A DNA stretch of 64,000 bases from Corynebacterium heidelbergense (lineage in GTDB: Bacteria > Actinomycetota > Actinomycetes > Mycobacteriales > Mycobacteriaceae), in contig NZ_CP063191.1 of assembly GCF_028609845.1 (NCBI RefSeq), forward strand, positions 1,674,001-1,738,000, in the 5' to 3' direction. Both the position numbers and the translations under genes were made by a program. The notes under the pieces were generated by a model that did no database searches, was not told where the DNA came from, and worked only from the letters and a program-made list of their open reading frames with translations. This document shows positions 44,347 to 54,786 of the stretch, piece by piece; position 1 is the stretch's first letter, and the number at the start of each line of letters is the position of its first letter.

Positions 44347-45140
44347 TGAGTCACCCGGCAACCGAGCGCAACGACGGGGACATTCTGCTGGAAGCCCGCG
44401 GCCTCCACGTGAGCTACGGGGCGACGATCGCGCTGGACAATGCCAGCGTGACCCTCCGGCGCGGTCGGATCACCGGGCTCGTCGGCATGAACGGGTCCGG
44501 CAAGTCCACTCTGTTTAAGACCCTCATGGGGCTCATCGAGCCCCAGCCGACCCCGGCAGCCCGAACCCCCGAACGCGGGCAGGTCCGCTTCCCGGCCCAC
44601 GCGCCGGTAGGTAAGGCCCGCAACTTCTGCGCCTACGTGCCCCAATCGGAGGCCGTGGACTGGAACTTCCCCCTCACCGTCGCCGAAGTGGTGGGTCAAG
44701 GCCGACGCGGCTGCCCCCACCGCGGCCCGGGATGGTGGCGCCGCGGCCACAGCAGCGCAGACCGCCGCGCCATCGCCGCAGCCCTTCGCCGAACGGGACT
44801 GCAGGACCTGGCCGGGCGACAGATCGGTCAGCTCTCCGGCGGCCAGCGCAAACGGGCGTTCGTGGCCCGGGGGTTAGTCCAGGACGCGGACATCCTCTTG
44901 CTGGACGAGCCCTTCGCCGGGGTGGATGCCGCCAGCGAGATCGCTATCGCCGGGGTGCTGCGGGAGCTCGCCGACAGCGGGGTGGCCATCCTCGTCAGCA
45001 TTCACGACCTGCACACGATTGATCGGCTGGTCGATGAAGTCCTGCTGCTCAACCGGCGCAGCATCGCCCAAGGGCCGGTGGAGCGGGTGCTCACGCACGA
45101 CAACCTCCGGGCCGCCTTCGGGAAGGGGATTGCCCGATGA
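44346..45140 (+). CDS. Metal ABC transporter ATP-binding protein
   Basis: The ATG at 44346 overlaps the lipoprotein stop by one base; a GTG at 44343 is an alternative. The 264 residues contain Walker A GMNGSGKSTLFK, the Q loop in YVPQSEAVDW, the signature QLSGGQRKRAFVARGL, Walker B DILLLDEPFAGVD and the H-loop SIHDLH. AVDWNFPLTVAEVV after the Q loop is characteristic of Mn/Zn/Fe importers. It drives the permease that follows with a 4-bp overlap. Confidence 0.94.
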   Translation: MSHPATERNDGDILLEARGLHVSYGATIALDNASVTLRRGRITGLVGMNGSGKSTLFKTLMGLIEPQPTPAARTPERGQVRFPAHAPVGKARNFCAYVPQSEAVDWNFPLTVAEVVGQGRRGCPHRGPGWWRRGHSSADRRAIAAALRRTGLQDLAGRQIGQLSGGQRKRAFVARGLVQDADILLLDEPFAGVDAASEIAIAGVLRELADSGVAILVSIHDLHTIDRLVDEVLLLNRRSIAQGPVERVLTHDNLRAAFGKGIAR

Positions 45141-45970
45141 GCTGGGTGGAACACGTCGTCATCGCGCCCTTTAGCTACGACTTCATGCAGCGGGCCGCCA
45201 TCGTGGGGGTGTTCACCGCCGTGGTGGCGGGGGTGTTGAGCTGCTGGTTGGTGTTGGTGGGGTGGTCCTTGCTGGGGGATGCCGTGTCCCACGCCGTGCT
45301 GCCCGGGGTGGTGGTGGCCTACGCCCTGGGCCTGCCGCTGGCGGTGGGCGCGCTGGTGGCTGCGGTCCTCGCGGTGGGGTTGGTGGGGTCCGTCCGCGAG
45401 CGCACGACCCTGCGGGAGGATGCGGGCATCGGGGTGGTCTTCACCGGCTTGTTCGCCCTCGGCCTCGTGCTGCTCACCGTGTTGCCCCGGGGGCCGCACC
45501 TCAACGAGCTGCTGTTCGGCAGCGTCCTAGGAATCACGCAGGCGGCCCTGTGGCAAACCCTGTGCTGTGGGGCGGTGGCGTTGTTGGCGTTGTTGCTGTG
45601 CCGCCGGGTCCTGACCTGGTGGGCTTTCGACGCCACCCACGCGCGCGCCAGCGGAGTGAACACCACGGCGGTGCGCTGGGTGTTGCTGGGAAGCCTTGCC
45701 CTGGTGGTGGTGGCCTCCGTGCAGGCAGTGGGGGTGATTTTGGTGGTGGCCATGCTGATCACCCCCGGGGCCACCGCCTATTTGTGCACCCGGCGTTTCC
45801 ACCGGATGCTTCTCCTCGCACCGCTGTTGGCGGGCGGGAGTGCCCTGGCGGGGTTGTTGCTGAGCTATCACACGAACGTCTCCTCCGGGGGAGCCATTGT
45901 GTTGGCCCAATCCGCGCTGTTCGCCGTGGCCTTCGGGGTCGCCCGGCTGCGGGGCGAACCACGGGGTTAA
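45137..45970 (+). CDS. Metal ABC transporter permease, ABC-3 family
   Basis: The 277-residue protein has eight to nine predicted helices and family marks FMQRAAIVGVFTAVVAGVLSC, GWSLLGDAVSHAVLPGVVVAY and AVGVILVVAMLITPGATAYL; the DAVSHAVLPG segment contacts the ATPase and the metal path. ATG 45137 overlaps the ATPase stop (ATGA). Its stop codon overlaps the mazG stop on the opposite strand (both use bases 45967-45970), so the two genes converge with no spacer. Confidence 0.93.
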   Translation: MSWVEHVVIAPFSYDFMQRAAIVGVFTAVVAGVLSCWLVLVGWSLLGDAVSHAVLPGVVVAYALGLPLAVGALVAAVLAVGLVGSVRERTTLREDAGIGVVFTGLFALGLVLLTVLPRGPHLNELLFGSVLGITQAALWQTLCCGAVALLALLLCRRVLTWWAFDATHARASGVNTTAVRWVLLGSLALVVVASVQAVGVILVVAMLITPGATAYLCTRRFHRMLLLAPLLAGGSALAGLLLSYHTNVSSGGAIVLAQSALFAVAFGVARLRGEPRG

Positions 45971-47367
45971 CTGCGGTTGGGGGTGTGAGGGGCCGGACTT
46001 TCTCCGTCGCGTTGGCGTTGGCGGAGGGCGGTGCGGAAGGCGTGGACGGCCCGCAGCAGCCGCTGGTCGGACTGGCCGGGGTTATCCAGCTCCAGGCCGA
46101 CGAGGGGGAAGCGTATTTCCGCGGGGATATCCGCGTCGGACAATCCCAGCTTGCGGGCCTCGGCGATGACCTGCTCGGCGGCGGCGAGACCGGAGGGGCC
46201 CTGGACCTCGGGTGCGGGTTCCTCCACCGGGATCACCGTGGCCTGGTTGCCGGTGGCGGGTGCCTCCGCCGGGGCCTGGTTGCCGGTGGCAGTAGTCGAG
46301 GGCTGGCGGTATTGGCGCGACTTGGCCTCGAGGAATTCGCGGTATTCCGGCCCGATCTTCTCCACCCGGCGGGCGGTTTCCCGGGCCTTCGCCTCCTGCC
46401 ACAGGCGTTGCTGGTCCTCGACCGGGACGTTGCGCTCGACCTCCTCGAAGAGGTAGGGGGCACGGGATCGCAGCTTCGCGGTGAAGGCCCCGGCAACGTG
46501 GCCGATGTCGAAGGCCCCCCGGCGGTTGGCAATCTCCGCGTGGAACAGCACCTGCAGCAGTACGTCGGCCAGCTCCTGGCACAACTCCTGTTCCATCCAC
46601 TCGGGGACGTCGCCCCCGCGCTGCTCCCATAACTCGACAATCCGGGCCAGCTCATCGGTTTCCTCCCGCAGGTGAACCAGCAGGCTGGAGTGGGTCATGG
46701 ACTGCTCCCATTCGCCCTGGCGCAAGGCCCGGGCCATGAGGGCAATCGCGTCCTCCACCTCGTCGAGCACAGAGGCGGGCACCTCCGTGCGGGTGGTTCT
46801 CCGCAGCCCGGCGACCGCCGCCGTGTGCTCGTCGGTGCCCACGATCTCCCCGTCGACCACTCCCCCGCCGGAAACCGCTACCGAGGGTTGGTCTGGGGCC
46901 GCGTCTTCTGACTCGTCCTCAGACTCGCGGTCGGGGGCATCTTGGCCGGGGGCATCCTGGCTGGGGGCTGCCGGAACATCGCTGGCCGCGCTGAGCTCGG
47001 CCATGCGCTCCTGCTCGGCGCGGTTGATGCTGTCGGTGGCGCGCAGGAGCTGCGCCATCTGCTGCGTGTGCCCAGCGGTGGATGAAGGTCCGGCGGGTAG
47101 CTCGCGATCGGGGGAGAGCTGCACCAGCAGGGAGGGGGCCGCGACGAGCTCCGCGCCCTCCTCGAGGAGCTCCTGGACCAGTTCGTTGCGCAGGTCGGTG
47201 GTCACGAGGACGTCCGCACTGTCCACCGTGTGCCCGCCGAGATCCGCGATGACCCAGCGCACCCGGACGGGGACTTCCTCGGTGTAGGCCACGTCCTGGC
47301 GCAGCAGGTCGATAGCTTCCACCGGCACCATGGCGGGGAAACGTGGGTCCAGCAGCACAATTGACAT
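45967..47367 (-). CDS. mazG: Nucleoside triphosphate pyrophosphohydrolase MazG
   Basis: MazG hydrolyses (d)NTPs, including oxidised ones, to monophosphates. The 466 residues contain one MazG domain at about residues 205-345, with the EExxE-type helix LREETDELARIVEL and the ELADVLLQVLFHAEIA helix providing magnesium ligands. The first 110 residues resemble the extra N-terminal domain of mycobacterial MazG (IVLLDPRFPAMVPVEAI); a 90-residue acidic, Pro-rich insert separates them. The C-terminal 100 residues are unusual and include a repeated ATGNQAP unit. TAAACT lies eight nt before the ATG, suggesting a leaderless transcript. Confidence 0.9.
   Translation of the reverse strand: MSIVLLDPRFPAMVPVEAIDLLRQDVAYTEEVPVRVRWVIADLGGHTVDSADVLVTTDLRNELVQELLEEGAELVAAPSLLVQLSPDRELPAGPSSTAGHTQQMAQLLRATDSINRAEQERMAELSAASDVPAAPSQDAPGQDAPDRESEDESEDAAPDQPSVAVSGGGVVDGEIVGTDEHTAAVAGLRRTTRTEVPASVLDEVEDAIALMARALRQGEWEQSMTHSSLLVHLREETDELARIVELWEQRGGDVPEWMEQELCQELADVLLQVLFHAEIANRRGAFDIGHVAGAFTAKLRSRAPYLFEEVERNVPVEDQQRLWQEAKARETARRVEKIGPEYREFLEAKSRQYRQPSTTATGNQAPAEAPATGNQATVIPVEEPAPEVQGPSGLAAAEQVIAEARKLGLSDADIPAEIRFPLVGLELDNPGQSDQRLLRAVHAFRTALRQRQRDGESPAPHTPNRS
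46229..46291 (+). repeat. Direct repeat inside mazG
   Basis: GGCCTGGTTGCCGGTGGC occurs twice, about 45 bp apart, within the 3' part of mazG. It encodes the duplicated ATGNQA unit. The multiple of three spacing keeps the frame. Confidence 0.6.
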
Positions 47368-47375
47368 GGTCGTTC

Positions 47376-47381
47376 AGTTTA
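47376..47381 (-). promoter_or_regulatory. -10 box of mazG (leaderless)
   Basis: Minus-strand TAAACT, eight nt before the mazG ATG. The same hexamer at the same distance precedes mfd. Confidence 0.5.
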
Positions 47382-47432
47382 CCTGGCAGCCACGTCGCAC
47401 CGGGGGACCCTCCCCCTTCCGTCTGTACACCC

Positions 47433-50400
47433 CTAGCGCGTCGGCGGCTCCCCGCCGCGCATATCGCGGGTGGGCAGCCCGGCGAGGTGGCTAAGCGCAT
47501 CGGCACACCATTGCACCAGCTCCGTATCCCGCAGGGCCACGGCCCGCATCCCGGCCCCCTGTTTCGGGACCGGCAACTGCACGATCTTCGTCGTGGCCCG
47601 GTACACCGCCGACGGGAACAACCTCTTCAGGCGCACCTGCCCGGAATCGGGCAGGTCGATCGGACTGAAGCTGATCTTGGAACCGGTGGCCACCACCTCC
47701 GTGACCTTCACGTCCCGGCACAATTGGCGCAGGCGAGCCACTGTGGCCAACCGCTGCACCTGGACCGGGGGCGCGCCGTAGCGGTCGGTGAATTCCTCCA
47801 GCACCGCCGCGATATCCTCCTCCGTCTGCGCCTCCGCCAACTTGCGGTAAGCCTCTAGGCGCAGCCGTTCGGAGGCCACATATTCTGCGGGGATGTGCGC
47901 ATCGATCGGCAGATCGATGCGGATTTCCTTGCGCTCCTCGCCGGTGCCGTCCACGGTCTCCCCGTCGGCCATGGCGCGAAAAGCCTCCACGGCCTCGCCG
48001 ACGAGGCGCACATACAGGTCGAAGCCCACACCCGCGATGTGCCCCGACTGCTCGGCGCCCAACACGTTGCCGGCCCCGCGCATCTCCAGGTCTTTCATCG
48101 CCACCGCCATGCCGGCCCCGAGGTCGTTGTTCGCCGCGATGGTGGACAGTCGGTCGTAGGAGGTCTCTGTAAGTACCTCCCCCTTGGGGTACAGGAAGTA
48201 GGCATACCCCCGCTCCCGGGACCGGCCCACCCGGCCGCGCAGCTGATGGAGCTGGGAGAGCCCCATGTGGTGGGCGTTTTCCACGATGAGGGTATTGGCG
48301 TTGGCGATGTCCAAGCCGGTCTCCACAATGGTGGTGCACACCATGACATCGAACTGCCGGTCCCAGAAACCCTTCACGGTGGTCTCTAGCTGCTCTTCGC
48401 TCATCTGGCCGTGGGCCACCACGATCCGGGCTTCCGGTACCAGGCGTCGTAAATCATCGGCCGCTCGCTCGATGGTCCGCACCTTATTGTGCACGTAGAA
48501 GACCTGACCATCTCGGAGCAGTTCCCGCCGAATCGCTGCGGCCACGTGCTTGTCCTCCCGCGAGCCCACATACGTCAGCACGGGGTGGCGATCCTCCGGG
48601 GGTGTGAGGATGGTGGACATCTCCCGGATCCCAGCCATGGACATTTCCAGGGTCCGCGGAATGGGGGTGGCGGACATCGTCAACACGTCCACGTGCGTGC
48701 GCAGGGCCTTGATGTGCTCCTTGTGCTCCACCCCGAAGCGCTGCTCCTCATCCACGACGATGAGGCCCAAATTCTTCCACTGCAGGCCAGTCTGCAGAAG
48801 ACGGTGGGTGCCGATGACGATGTCCACTTTCCCATCGGCCATTCCCGCGATGACCTCCCGGGACTCCGCCGGGGAGGTGAACCGGCTGAGCTCCTTGATC
48901 ACCGTCGGAAAGTCCTGCATTCGCTCGCTAAACGTGGAGTAATGCTGCTGCGCCAGCAACGTCGTGGGCACCAACACCGCGACCTGCTTGCCGGATTGCA
49001 CGGCCTTGAACGCGGCCCGCACGGCGACCTCGGTTTTGCCGTAACCGACGTCCCCGACAATGACCCGGTCCATCGGTACGGGCCTTTCCATGTCGGCCTT
49101 GACCGCCTCGATGGCCTGAAATTGGTCCTCCGTCTCGGTGAAGGGGAAGGCCTCCTCCATCTCCCGCTGCCAGGGGGTGTCCGGGGCGAACGCGTATCCC
49201 GGCGCGGCCTGGCGCGCCGCGTAGAGCTGCACCAGCTCGGCGGCGATTTCGCGCACGGCCGAGCGAGCCTTGCGCTTGGTGTTCTTCCAGTCCACGCCAC
49301 CCATCTTGGATAGGGCGGGTTTCTCCCCGCCCACGTAGCGGGACAGCAGGTCGAGCTGATCCATGGGAACGTAGAGCTGGTCTCCGGGACCTCCCCGTTT
49401 GCTGGGGGCGTACTCCAACACGAGGTACTCCCGGCGGGAGGCATCTGCCCCCTTGCCCACTGTGCGCTCCACCATCTTCACGAACTTCCCGATGCCGTGG
49501 GAATCGTGGACTACGAGGTCCCCCTCAGACAGGGCCAGGGGATCTACCCGATTGCGCTTCTTGGCCGGTTTGCGCTTGCCGGTGGCCTGGGCGTCCACGC
49601 GATTGCCGGTCACGTCGGTTTCGGTGATGAACAGCAGACTTGGACCCGCTTTGTCCCCAGCCATGGGGAAGTCCACTCCGGCGTGGGCCACGGCGTGGTA
49701 GATACTCACCATGCCGGGGTTCGGCGGGGCGGAGGCCGCAGGGGCTTTACTCCGGTTGATCCGCCCAAGCCCGCGCATCCCGGACAAGTCCATGCCCACG
49801 GGCTGCACAGGGATACCGGCCTCCCGGAACCTCCGGATCATCCGAGCCGCCACGGTTGTCGTGGGAGCGGCGTAGGCCACCCGTCCGCCGGCCTCCACGC
49901 GCGAGCGGATGGCGGACATCATGGCGCCGATGGACTCCAGATCCCCGTGGGGCTGGGGCGCGGGGGCATAGTCGAGCGAGAGCGCATCGGCCTCAAAATC
50001 CCCTGTGGCACCCGCGTCACCGTAGTCCGCCATGCCCAGCGGGGACAGGGTCCACCAGGGCCGGTCGAGACGGCGCTGCACCTCCCGGACTGCCGCAACG
50101 GACAGATATGCGACGCCGTCGGCGGGGCCCGCGGTAGGGACGTCCGTCATCGCAGTCGCATCCCACGCTGCGGCCATGAACTGCTCCCCCGTCTCCCGGA
50201 GATCCACCGCCCGCCGCTCCACTGCGGCGGGAGCGACCACAATGGTGTGGGTCCCCTGCGGCATAACCTCCGGCAGAGCCACCAGGGGGGAGCTGTGCAG
50301 CACGGGGATCAGGGATTCCAAACCCTGCACGTAAATCTTCTGGCTGATCTTGTCGAAGGTTTCCGCCAACTCCGCATTACCTGCGTGTTCCCGGGCCAAC

Positions 50401-51212
50401 CGGGCCGCACGGGCCGCCACTTCCTCGGTGATGAGGAGTTCTCGACACGGATAAATCCGCAATTCCTGCGGCCCGGGCCCCGGGATGGTGCGTTGGTCCC
50501 CCACGCTGAAGGGGTGGATCTCGGCGACCTCATCCCCCCAGAACTCCACGCGCACCGGCAGCTCCGCATCCGCCGGGAAGATGTCCACCAACCCTCCGCG
50601 GGTGGCGAACTGCCCCCGCTTACCCACCACGTCCGAGTTCGTGTAACCCAGTTGCACCAATCGCTGCTGCAGGTCTTCGAATTCCGTGTCCTCCCCCACC
50701 CGCAGGGCAATGGGCTCGATTTCCCCCAACCCGGACTGCACCGGCTGCACGAAGGCGCGGGTAGGGGCCACCACAACCCTGAGGGGGTTCTTCTCATCTG
50801 GGTTGGCCAATCGGTGGAGCACCCGCATCCTCCGCGCAACCGTCTCCACGGAGGGGGAGAGCCGCTCGTGGGGCAAAGTCTCCCATGCGGGGAACAGCTC
50901 CACTGCCCCGCCCAGCATGTGTCCAAGCACGGCTTGCAGATCCTGGGCTTGGCGCCCGGTCGCCGTGACGATGAGTACCGGGGCACGTTGGGCCACCGCG
51001 CCAGCGACGAAGGGCCAGATGGCCTCGGGACCCTGGATGTGCAGCTCCGATTCACCGACGTGGGTGAACAACCCCACCAACTTGGAATCCCGCATCGCTG
51101 CAGCCAGAACCCCGGACAGGGCCGGAGCGGAGGAATGAGCGGAGCCCGAGATGGGGGCCGTGGGATGAGAGGAAGCAGCAGATGAAGACGAAGAGGACGC
51201 GGCGCCGGACAT
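47433..51212 (-). CDS. mfd: Transcription-repair coupling factor
   Basis: Mfd (1259 residues) removes RNA polymerase stalled at lesions and recruits UvrA. The N-terminal third is the UvrB-like module ([15 protein letters not shown]); the RNA-polymerase-interacting domain begins near residue 560 ([15 protein letters not shown]); the translocase has Walker [13 protein letters not shown] near 719, Walker [15 protein letters not shown], and the [20 protein letters not shown] motif VI ([14 protein letters not shown]); the C-terminal TRCF domain starts near 1090. A 30-residue Ser/Ala-rich start precedes the conserved region. TAAACT eight nt before the ATG suggests a leaderless transcript. The gene lies next to mazG on the same strand. 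Confidence 0.97.
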   Translation of the reverse strand: MSGAASSSSSSAASSHPTAPISGSAHSSAPALSGVLAAAMRDSKLVGLFTHVGESELHIQGPEAIWPFVAGAVAQRAPVLIVTATGRQAQDLQAVLGHMLGGAVELFPAWETLPHERLSPSVETVARRMRVLHRLANPDEKNPLRVVVAPTRAFVQPVQSGLGEIEPIALRVGEDTEFEDLQQRLVQLGYTNSDVVGKRGQFATRGGLVDIFPADAELPVRVEFWGDEVAEIHPFSVGDQRTIPGPGPQELRIYPCRELLITEEVAARAARLAREHAGNAELAETFDKISQKIYVQGLESLIPVLHSSPLVALPEVMPQGTHTIVVAPAAVERRAVDLRETGEQFMAAAWDATAMTDVPTAGPADGVAYLSVAAVREVQRRLDRPWWTLSPLGMADYGDAGATGDFEADALSLDYAPAPQPHGDLESIGAMMSAIRSRVEAGGRVAYAAPTTTVAARMIRRFREAGIPVQPVGMDLSGMRGLGRINRSKAPAASAPPNPGMVSIYHAVAHAGVDFPMAGDKAGPSLLFITETDVTGNRVDAQATGKRKPAKKRNRVDPLALSEGDLVVHDSHGIGKFVKMVERTVGKGADASRREYLVLEYAPSKRGGPGDQLYVPMDQLDLLSRYVGGEKPALSKMGGVDWKNTKRKARSAVREIAAELVQLYAARQAAPGYAFAPDTPWQREMEEAFPFTETEDQFQAIEAVKADMERPVPMDRVIVGDVGYGKTEVAVRAAFKAVQSGKQVAVLVPTTLLAQQHYSTFSERMQDFPTVIKELSRFTSPAESREVIAGMADGKVDIVIGTHRLLQTGLQWKNLGLIVVDEEQRFGVEHKEHIKALRTHVDVLTMSATPIPRTLEMSMAGIREMSTILTPPEDRHPVLTYVGSREDKHVAAAIRRELLRDGQVFYVHNKVRTIERAADDLRRLVPEARIVVAHGQMSEEQLETTVKGFWDRQFDVMVCTTIVETGLDIANANTLIVENAHHMGLSQLHQLRGRVGRSRERGYAYFLYPKGEVLTETSYDRLSTIAANNDLGAGMAVAMKDLEMRGAGNVLGAEQSGHIAGVGFDLYVRLVGEAVEAFRAMADGETVDGTGEERKEIRIDLPIDAHIPAEYVASERLRLEAYRKLAEAQTEEDIAAVLEEFTDRYGAPPVQVQRLATVARLRQLCRDVKVTEVVATGSKISFSPIDLPDSGQVRLKRLFPSAVYRATTKIVQLPVPKQGAGMRAVALRDTELVQWCADALSHLAGLPTRDMRGGEPPTR

Positions 51213-51220
51213 GGTGGACC

Positions 51221-51226
51221 AGTTTA
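51221..51226 (-). promoter_or_regulatory. -10 box of mfd (leaderless)
   Basis: Minus-strand TAAACT with eight nt to the mfd ATG, the same pattern as mazG. Confidence 0.5.
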
Positions 51227-51361
51227 CGTTCCCGGGAGGACATGCCTCCCAGCTCCCACGGCACCGCGCACCCCTCGGCCTATTTCAATGACTCCCCCAG
51301 GGTGCGCTACAGTTTGTCCCGAGCGCAGGGCGCGCCCTCGGTGCCGCTGTGCCCGCTGTTT

Positions 51362-51433
51362 TCTCCCATGGTGTAATTGGCAACACTACGGTTTTTGGTA
51401 CCGTCATTCTAGGTTCGAGTCCTGGTGGGAGAG
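51362..51433 (+). tRNA. tRNA-Gln(UUG)
   Basis: A 72-nt cloverleaf with acceptor TCTCCCA/TGGGAGA, anticodon arm ACGGT-TTTTGGT-ACCGT giving anticodon UUG, and T arm CTAGG-TTCGAGT-CCTGG. The U1-A72 acceptor pair and G discriminator are typical of glutamine tRNA. CCA is not encoded. It stands between mfd and glmU, as in related genomes. Confidence 0.95.
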
Positions 51434-51446
51434 CGATTCCCCTAAT

Positions 51447-51482
51447 ACCCGCTGGCTGCCCCATGGCTGCAGCGGGTTTTTT
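51447..51482 (+). terminator. Terminator after tRNA-Gln
   Basis: ACCCGCTG (51447-51454) and CAGCGGGT (51470-51477) pair, with TTTTTT at 51477-51482. It lies 13 nt after the tRNA. Confidence 0.85.
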
Positions 51483-51755
51483 CATGCCCACCGGCCCCAT
51501 CCCCCCTTCCCCGCGCCGCTGGCTGCCCCCCACCCTCCTCCCCCACAGTCCGCGATTGCTTCCACGGCACCCACCCGGCGGCCGTTAAGCTAAAAGACGC
51601 GCGGGACCCTCTCTGCGCCCTCACGCTGCTTGGTATCGCCCCAACACCCCTTCTGGCAGCGGGCACTTCGGCCCCAGGGGCACGGCGAGAAAAGCGGTTG
51701 GGCCCTGGCGTCCCCCCCTCCCCTCATCCGAACCCCACCAGGAAGATGGCCCCCT

Positions 51756-53330
51756 TTGAGTAGCACCGCGACCAACAGCGCGCAGCACCAGGCAGCGCCC
51801 AACTCCCCCGCAACGGCAGCGCAGCAACGCGCCAGCACCCAAGCCCACCGGCATGGCGACGCGGATTTGAGTGTGGTGGTCCTCGCCGCCGGGGCTGGAA
51901 CGCGGATGCGCTCGGCAACGCCCAAAACACTCCACGCTATCGGCGGCCGGACGTTGCTGGAGCACAGCCTCCACGCGGCGGCCCAGGCCCACCCGGAGCA
52001 CATCGTGGCGGTAATCGGCCACGGTCGCGAGCTGGTGGGCCCCGCCGTGTCGCAAACGGCGGAACACCTGGGTCGCGACATCAAAATCGCAGTCCAGGAG
52101 GAACAAAACGGCACCGGACATGCGGTGCAGTGTGCGATGCAGCAGTTGGAGGGTTTCTCCGGCACGGTGATCGTGACGAACGCGGATGTGCCGCTGTTGA
52201 CCTCCGAGACCCTGCGACGCCTGCACGAGGCCCACGTGGAGGTGCCCACGGCGGTGACGGTGCTCAGCGTGGCCCAACCGGACCCCAAGGGCTACGGCCG
52301 CATTATCCGCACCTCTGATGGAGAGGTCACGGCCATTGTGGAGGAGAAGGACGCCACGGCCGAGCAGAAGGTGATCACCGAGGTGAACTCCGGCGTGTTC
52401 GCCTTCGACGCGGACATACTGCGCGGCGCTCTCGGCAAGCTGAACACGAACAACGCCCAGGGGGAGCTGTACCTGACGGACGTGTTGGGCATCGCTCGCT
52501 CCCAGGGCCATCCGGTGCGCGCCCACATGGCGGAGGACGCCGAGGAACTGGCGGGCGTGAACGACCGGATCCAGCTAGCCGCCGCCGGCGCGGAGCTGAA
52601 CCGCCGCTGCGTGCGGGAGGCCATGCGACAGGGGGCGACGGTGGTAGACCCGGCGACGACGTGGATTGATGTGGACGTTCAGGTCGGCCGGGACGTGACC
52701 ATCCACCCGGGCACGCAGCTCAAAGGCAGCACGCACATCGCCGATGACTGCGAGATCGGTCCCGATACCACCCTGGTGAATGTCGAGGTTGGGGAAGGTT
52801 CCCGGGTCCTGCGCACGCATGGTTACGACGCCACCATCGGCGCGCACGCGGAGGTCGGTCCCTTCGCCTACCTGCGCCCGGGCACGGACTTGGGGGACGA
52901 GGGCAAGATCGGCGGATTCGTGGAGACGAAGAAGGCGAAGATCGGCCGGGGTTCCAAGGTCCCCCACCTGACGTACGTGGGGGATGCGACCATCGGCGAG
53001 CACAGCAACATCGGCGCCTCCAGCGTGTTCGTGAACTACGACGGGGTGAACAAGCACCACACCACGGTCGGCTCACACGTCCGCACCGGATCGGACACGA
53101 TGTTCATCGCTCCGGTGACCGTAGGGGATGGCGCCTATTCGGGGGCTGGAACCGTAATCCGCGAAGATGTCCCGCCGGGAGCGCTGGCGGTGTCCGGCGG
53201 TCGGCAGCGCAACGTGGAGGGCTGGGTCCAGCAGCGGCGCCCTGGGACTGCGGCGGCGGAGGCGGCCCAAGCTGCGCTGGATGCCCAGGGCAAGGCGGAC
53301 GGCGGGGCTTCCGGAACCGAGCAACACTAG
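51756..53330 (+). CDS. glmU: Bifunctional GlcNAc-1-P uridyltransferase / GlcN-1-P acetyltransferase
   Basis: GlmU makes UDP-GlcNAc for peptidoglycan. The uridyltransferase domain starts with [26 protein letters not shown]; the C-terminal acetyltransferase is a left-handed beta helix with hexapeptide repeats, ending in [41 protein letters not shown] that holds catalytic His and Lys-interacting residues. I chose TTG 51756 because AGGAAGA precedes it and it gives 524 residues; this leaves a 40-residue polar N-terminal extension, and GTG 51871 is a shorter option close to the conserved start. The gene is followed by prs, supplying two nucleotide-sugar/nucleotide precursors. Confidence 0.93.
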   Translation: MSSTATNSAQHQAAPNSPATAAQQRASTQAHRHGDADLSVVVLAAGAGTRMRSATPKTLHAIGGRTLLEHSLHAAAQAHPEHIVAVIGHGRELVGPAVSQTAEHLGRDIKIAVQEEQNGTGHAVQCAMQQLEGFSGTVIVTNADVPLLTSETLRRLHEAHVEVPTAVTVLSVAQPDPKGYGRIIRTSDGEVTAIVEEKDATAEQKVITEVNSGVFAFDADILRGALGKLNTNNAQGELYLTDVLGIARSQGHPVRAHMAEDAEELAGVNDRIQLAAAGAELNRRCVREAMRQGATVVDPATTWIDVDVQVGRDVTIHPGTQLKGSTHIADDCEIGPDTTLVNVEVGEGSRVLRTHGYDATIGAHAEVGPFAYLRPGTDLGDEGKIGGFVETKKAKIGRGSKVPHLTYVGDATIGEHSNIGASSVFVNYDGVNKHHTTVGSHVRTGSDTMFIAPVTVGDGAYSGAGTVIREDVPPGALAVSGGRQRNVEGWVQQRRPGTAAAEAAQAALDAQGKADGGASGTEQH

Positions 53331-53548
53331 CTGCGCACTCCCCGACCACCGCCCCGCGCGCCGAGTGCGACCCTCTCCTCCGGTGCCACCCCTTGCGTTT
53401 GCCGACTGTTGGTCGAATGGTAACCCGCGACCTATTATTGACCTGCCTGACGGTTTCCCGCCCCTTTCGCCGGGTGAGCTTCCCGGCCAAGTAGGCGACA
53501 GTTCGGACCGCACGCTCCCCGCCCCAGACTTTTTCGGAAGGCTCGCTT

Positions 53549-54520
53549 GTGTCTACCACTCACTGGATCGACAACCAGAAGAACTTGATGATTTTCTCCG
53601 GTCGGGCCCACCCGGCCCTCGGCGAAGCCGTCGCCCGTGAGCTAGGGGTGGAACTCACCCCCACCACGGCCCGGGACTTTGCCAACGGAGAGATCTTCGT
53701 CCGCTTCGAGGAGTCGGTTCGCGGCTCGGATGCGTTCGTACTGCAATCCCACCCTCAGCCGCTGAATAATTGGCTGATGGAGCAACTCATCATGATCGAT
53801 GCGTTGAAGCGGGGCTCCGCCAAGCGCATCACCGCCGTGCTGCCCTTCTACCCCTACGCCCGCCAGGACAAAAAGCACCGCGGCCGCGAGCCCATCTCCG
53901 CCCGGTTGATCGCGGACCTGTTTAAGGCGGCCGGCGCCGATCGCCTAGTATCCGTTGACCTGCACACCGATCAGATCCAGGGTTTCTTTGACGGCCCTGT
54001 GGACCACATGCACGCGATGCCCATCCTCACGGACTACGTGCGGGAGAACTACAACCTGGACAACATCTGCGTGGTTTCCCCGGATGCCGGCCGGGTGAAG
54101 GTGGCGGAGAAGTGGGCCAACGTTCTCGGCGACGCCCCCCTCGCCTTCATCCACAAGACCCGCAATGTGGACGTGGCCAATGAGGTCACTGCGAACCGCG
54201 TCGTCGGTGATGTGCGTGGCCGGACCTGTGTGCTGCTGGACGACATGATCGACACCGGGGGCACCATCGCCGGAGCCGTCGGCGTGCTGCGGGAGGCCGG
54301 CGCCACGGACGTCATCATCGGCACCACCCATGGCGTGTTCAGCGGCCCCGCTCGGGAACGGCTGAATAGCTGCGGCGCCCGCGAGATCATCACCACCGAT
54401 ACCCTTCCGCAGAACACAGAGGGCTGGGAGAACCTCACGGTGCTGCCCATCGCACCCCTGGTGGCGAAGACGATCCACGAGATCTTCGAGAACGGTTCCG
54501 TCACCAACCTCTTCGAATAA
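53549..54520 (+). CDS. prs: Ribose-phosphate pyrophosphokinase
   Basis: PRPP synthetase, 323 residues. ANGEIFVRFEESVRGSDAFVLQS, YPYARQDKKHRGREPISARL (ATP flexible region), DLHTDQIQGFFDGPVDH and the PRPP loop LLDDMIDTGGTIAGA are all present. It makes PRPP for purine, pyrimidine, histidine, tryptophan, NAD and arabinogalactan precursors. The GTG start has GGAAGG nine nt upstream. It follows glmU by 218 bp and may have its own promoter there. Confidence 0.97.
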   Translation: MSTTHWIDNQKNLMIFSGRAHPALGEAVARELGVELTPTTARDFANGEIFVRFEESVRGSDAFVLQSHPQPLNNWLMEQLIMIDALKRGSAKRITAVLPFYPYARQDKKHRGREPISARLIADLFKAAGADRLVSVDLHTDQIQGFFDGPVDHMHAMPILTDYVRENYNLDNICVVSPDAGRVKVAEKWANVLGDAPLAFIHKTRNVDVANEVTANRVVGDVRGRTCVLLDDMIDTGGTIAGAVGVLREAGATDVIIGTTHGVFSGPARERLNSCGAREIITTDTLPQNTEGWENLTVLPIAPLVAKTIHEIFENGSVTNLFE

Positions 54521-54540
54521 GACCTGCAACCGCCGCCGGG

Positions 54541-54562
54541 GGCCCGTCAACGCGGGGCTTTT
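54541..54562 (+). terminator. Probable terminator of prs
   Basis: A short stem (GCCCG with CGGGGC, one bulge) is followed by TTTTGT. It is 21 nt after the prs stop and just before the rplY promoter. Confidence 0.45.
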
Positions 54563-54786
54563 GTCCCCCCTGCGGCCCCGATGTTAAGCTAAGCGGCGAT
54601 CTCGGCGAGGGCCGGTGCCCCTACAGGGGCATTGGCCGTTATCGGCGCGATGAACCCACTCGTGAGCTGCTCATTCTTAGCGACGCCCCTAACGGCGCGC
54701 TGCTCTCCTCGGGTGTGTGAAGGGCCTCGATCGTCAAACCGCGCGAGAGTTTTCACGAAACCACCCCCTTTTTTTAGAGGAGAACA
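54561..54786 (+). promoter_or_regulatory. rplY promoter and structured leader
   Basis: TTGTCC (54561-54566) and TAAGCT (54585-54590) form a promoter with an 18-bp spacer, so the leader is about 190 nt. It contains a 13-pair hairpin (54610-54622 with 54625-54637, two G-U pairs) and ends in GAGGAG before the ATG. The length and folding are unusual for a simple leader and may regulate L25 synthesis. Confidence 0.45.

Noticed and set aside
49497..51185. 562-codon open frame on the plus strand
   Set aside because: Antisense to mfd, which shows all expected helicase motifs.
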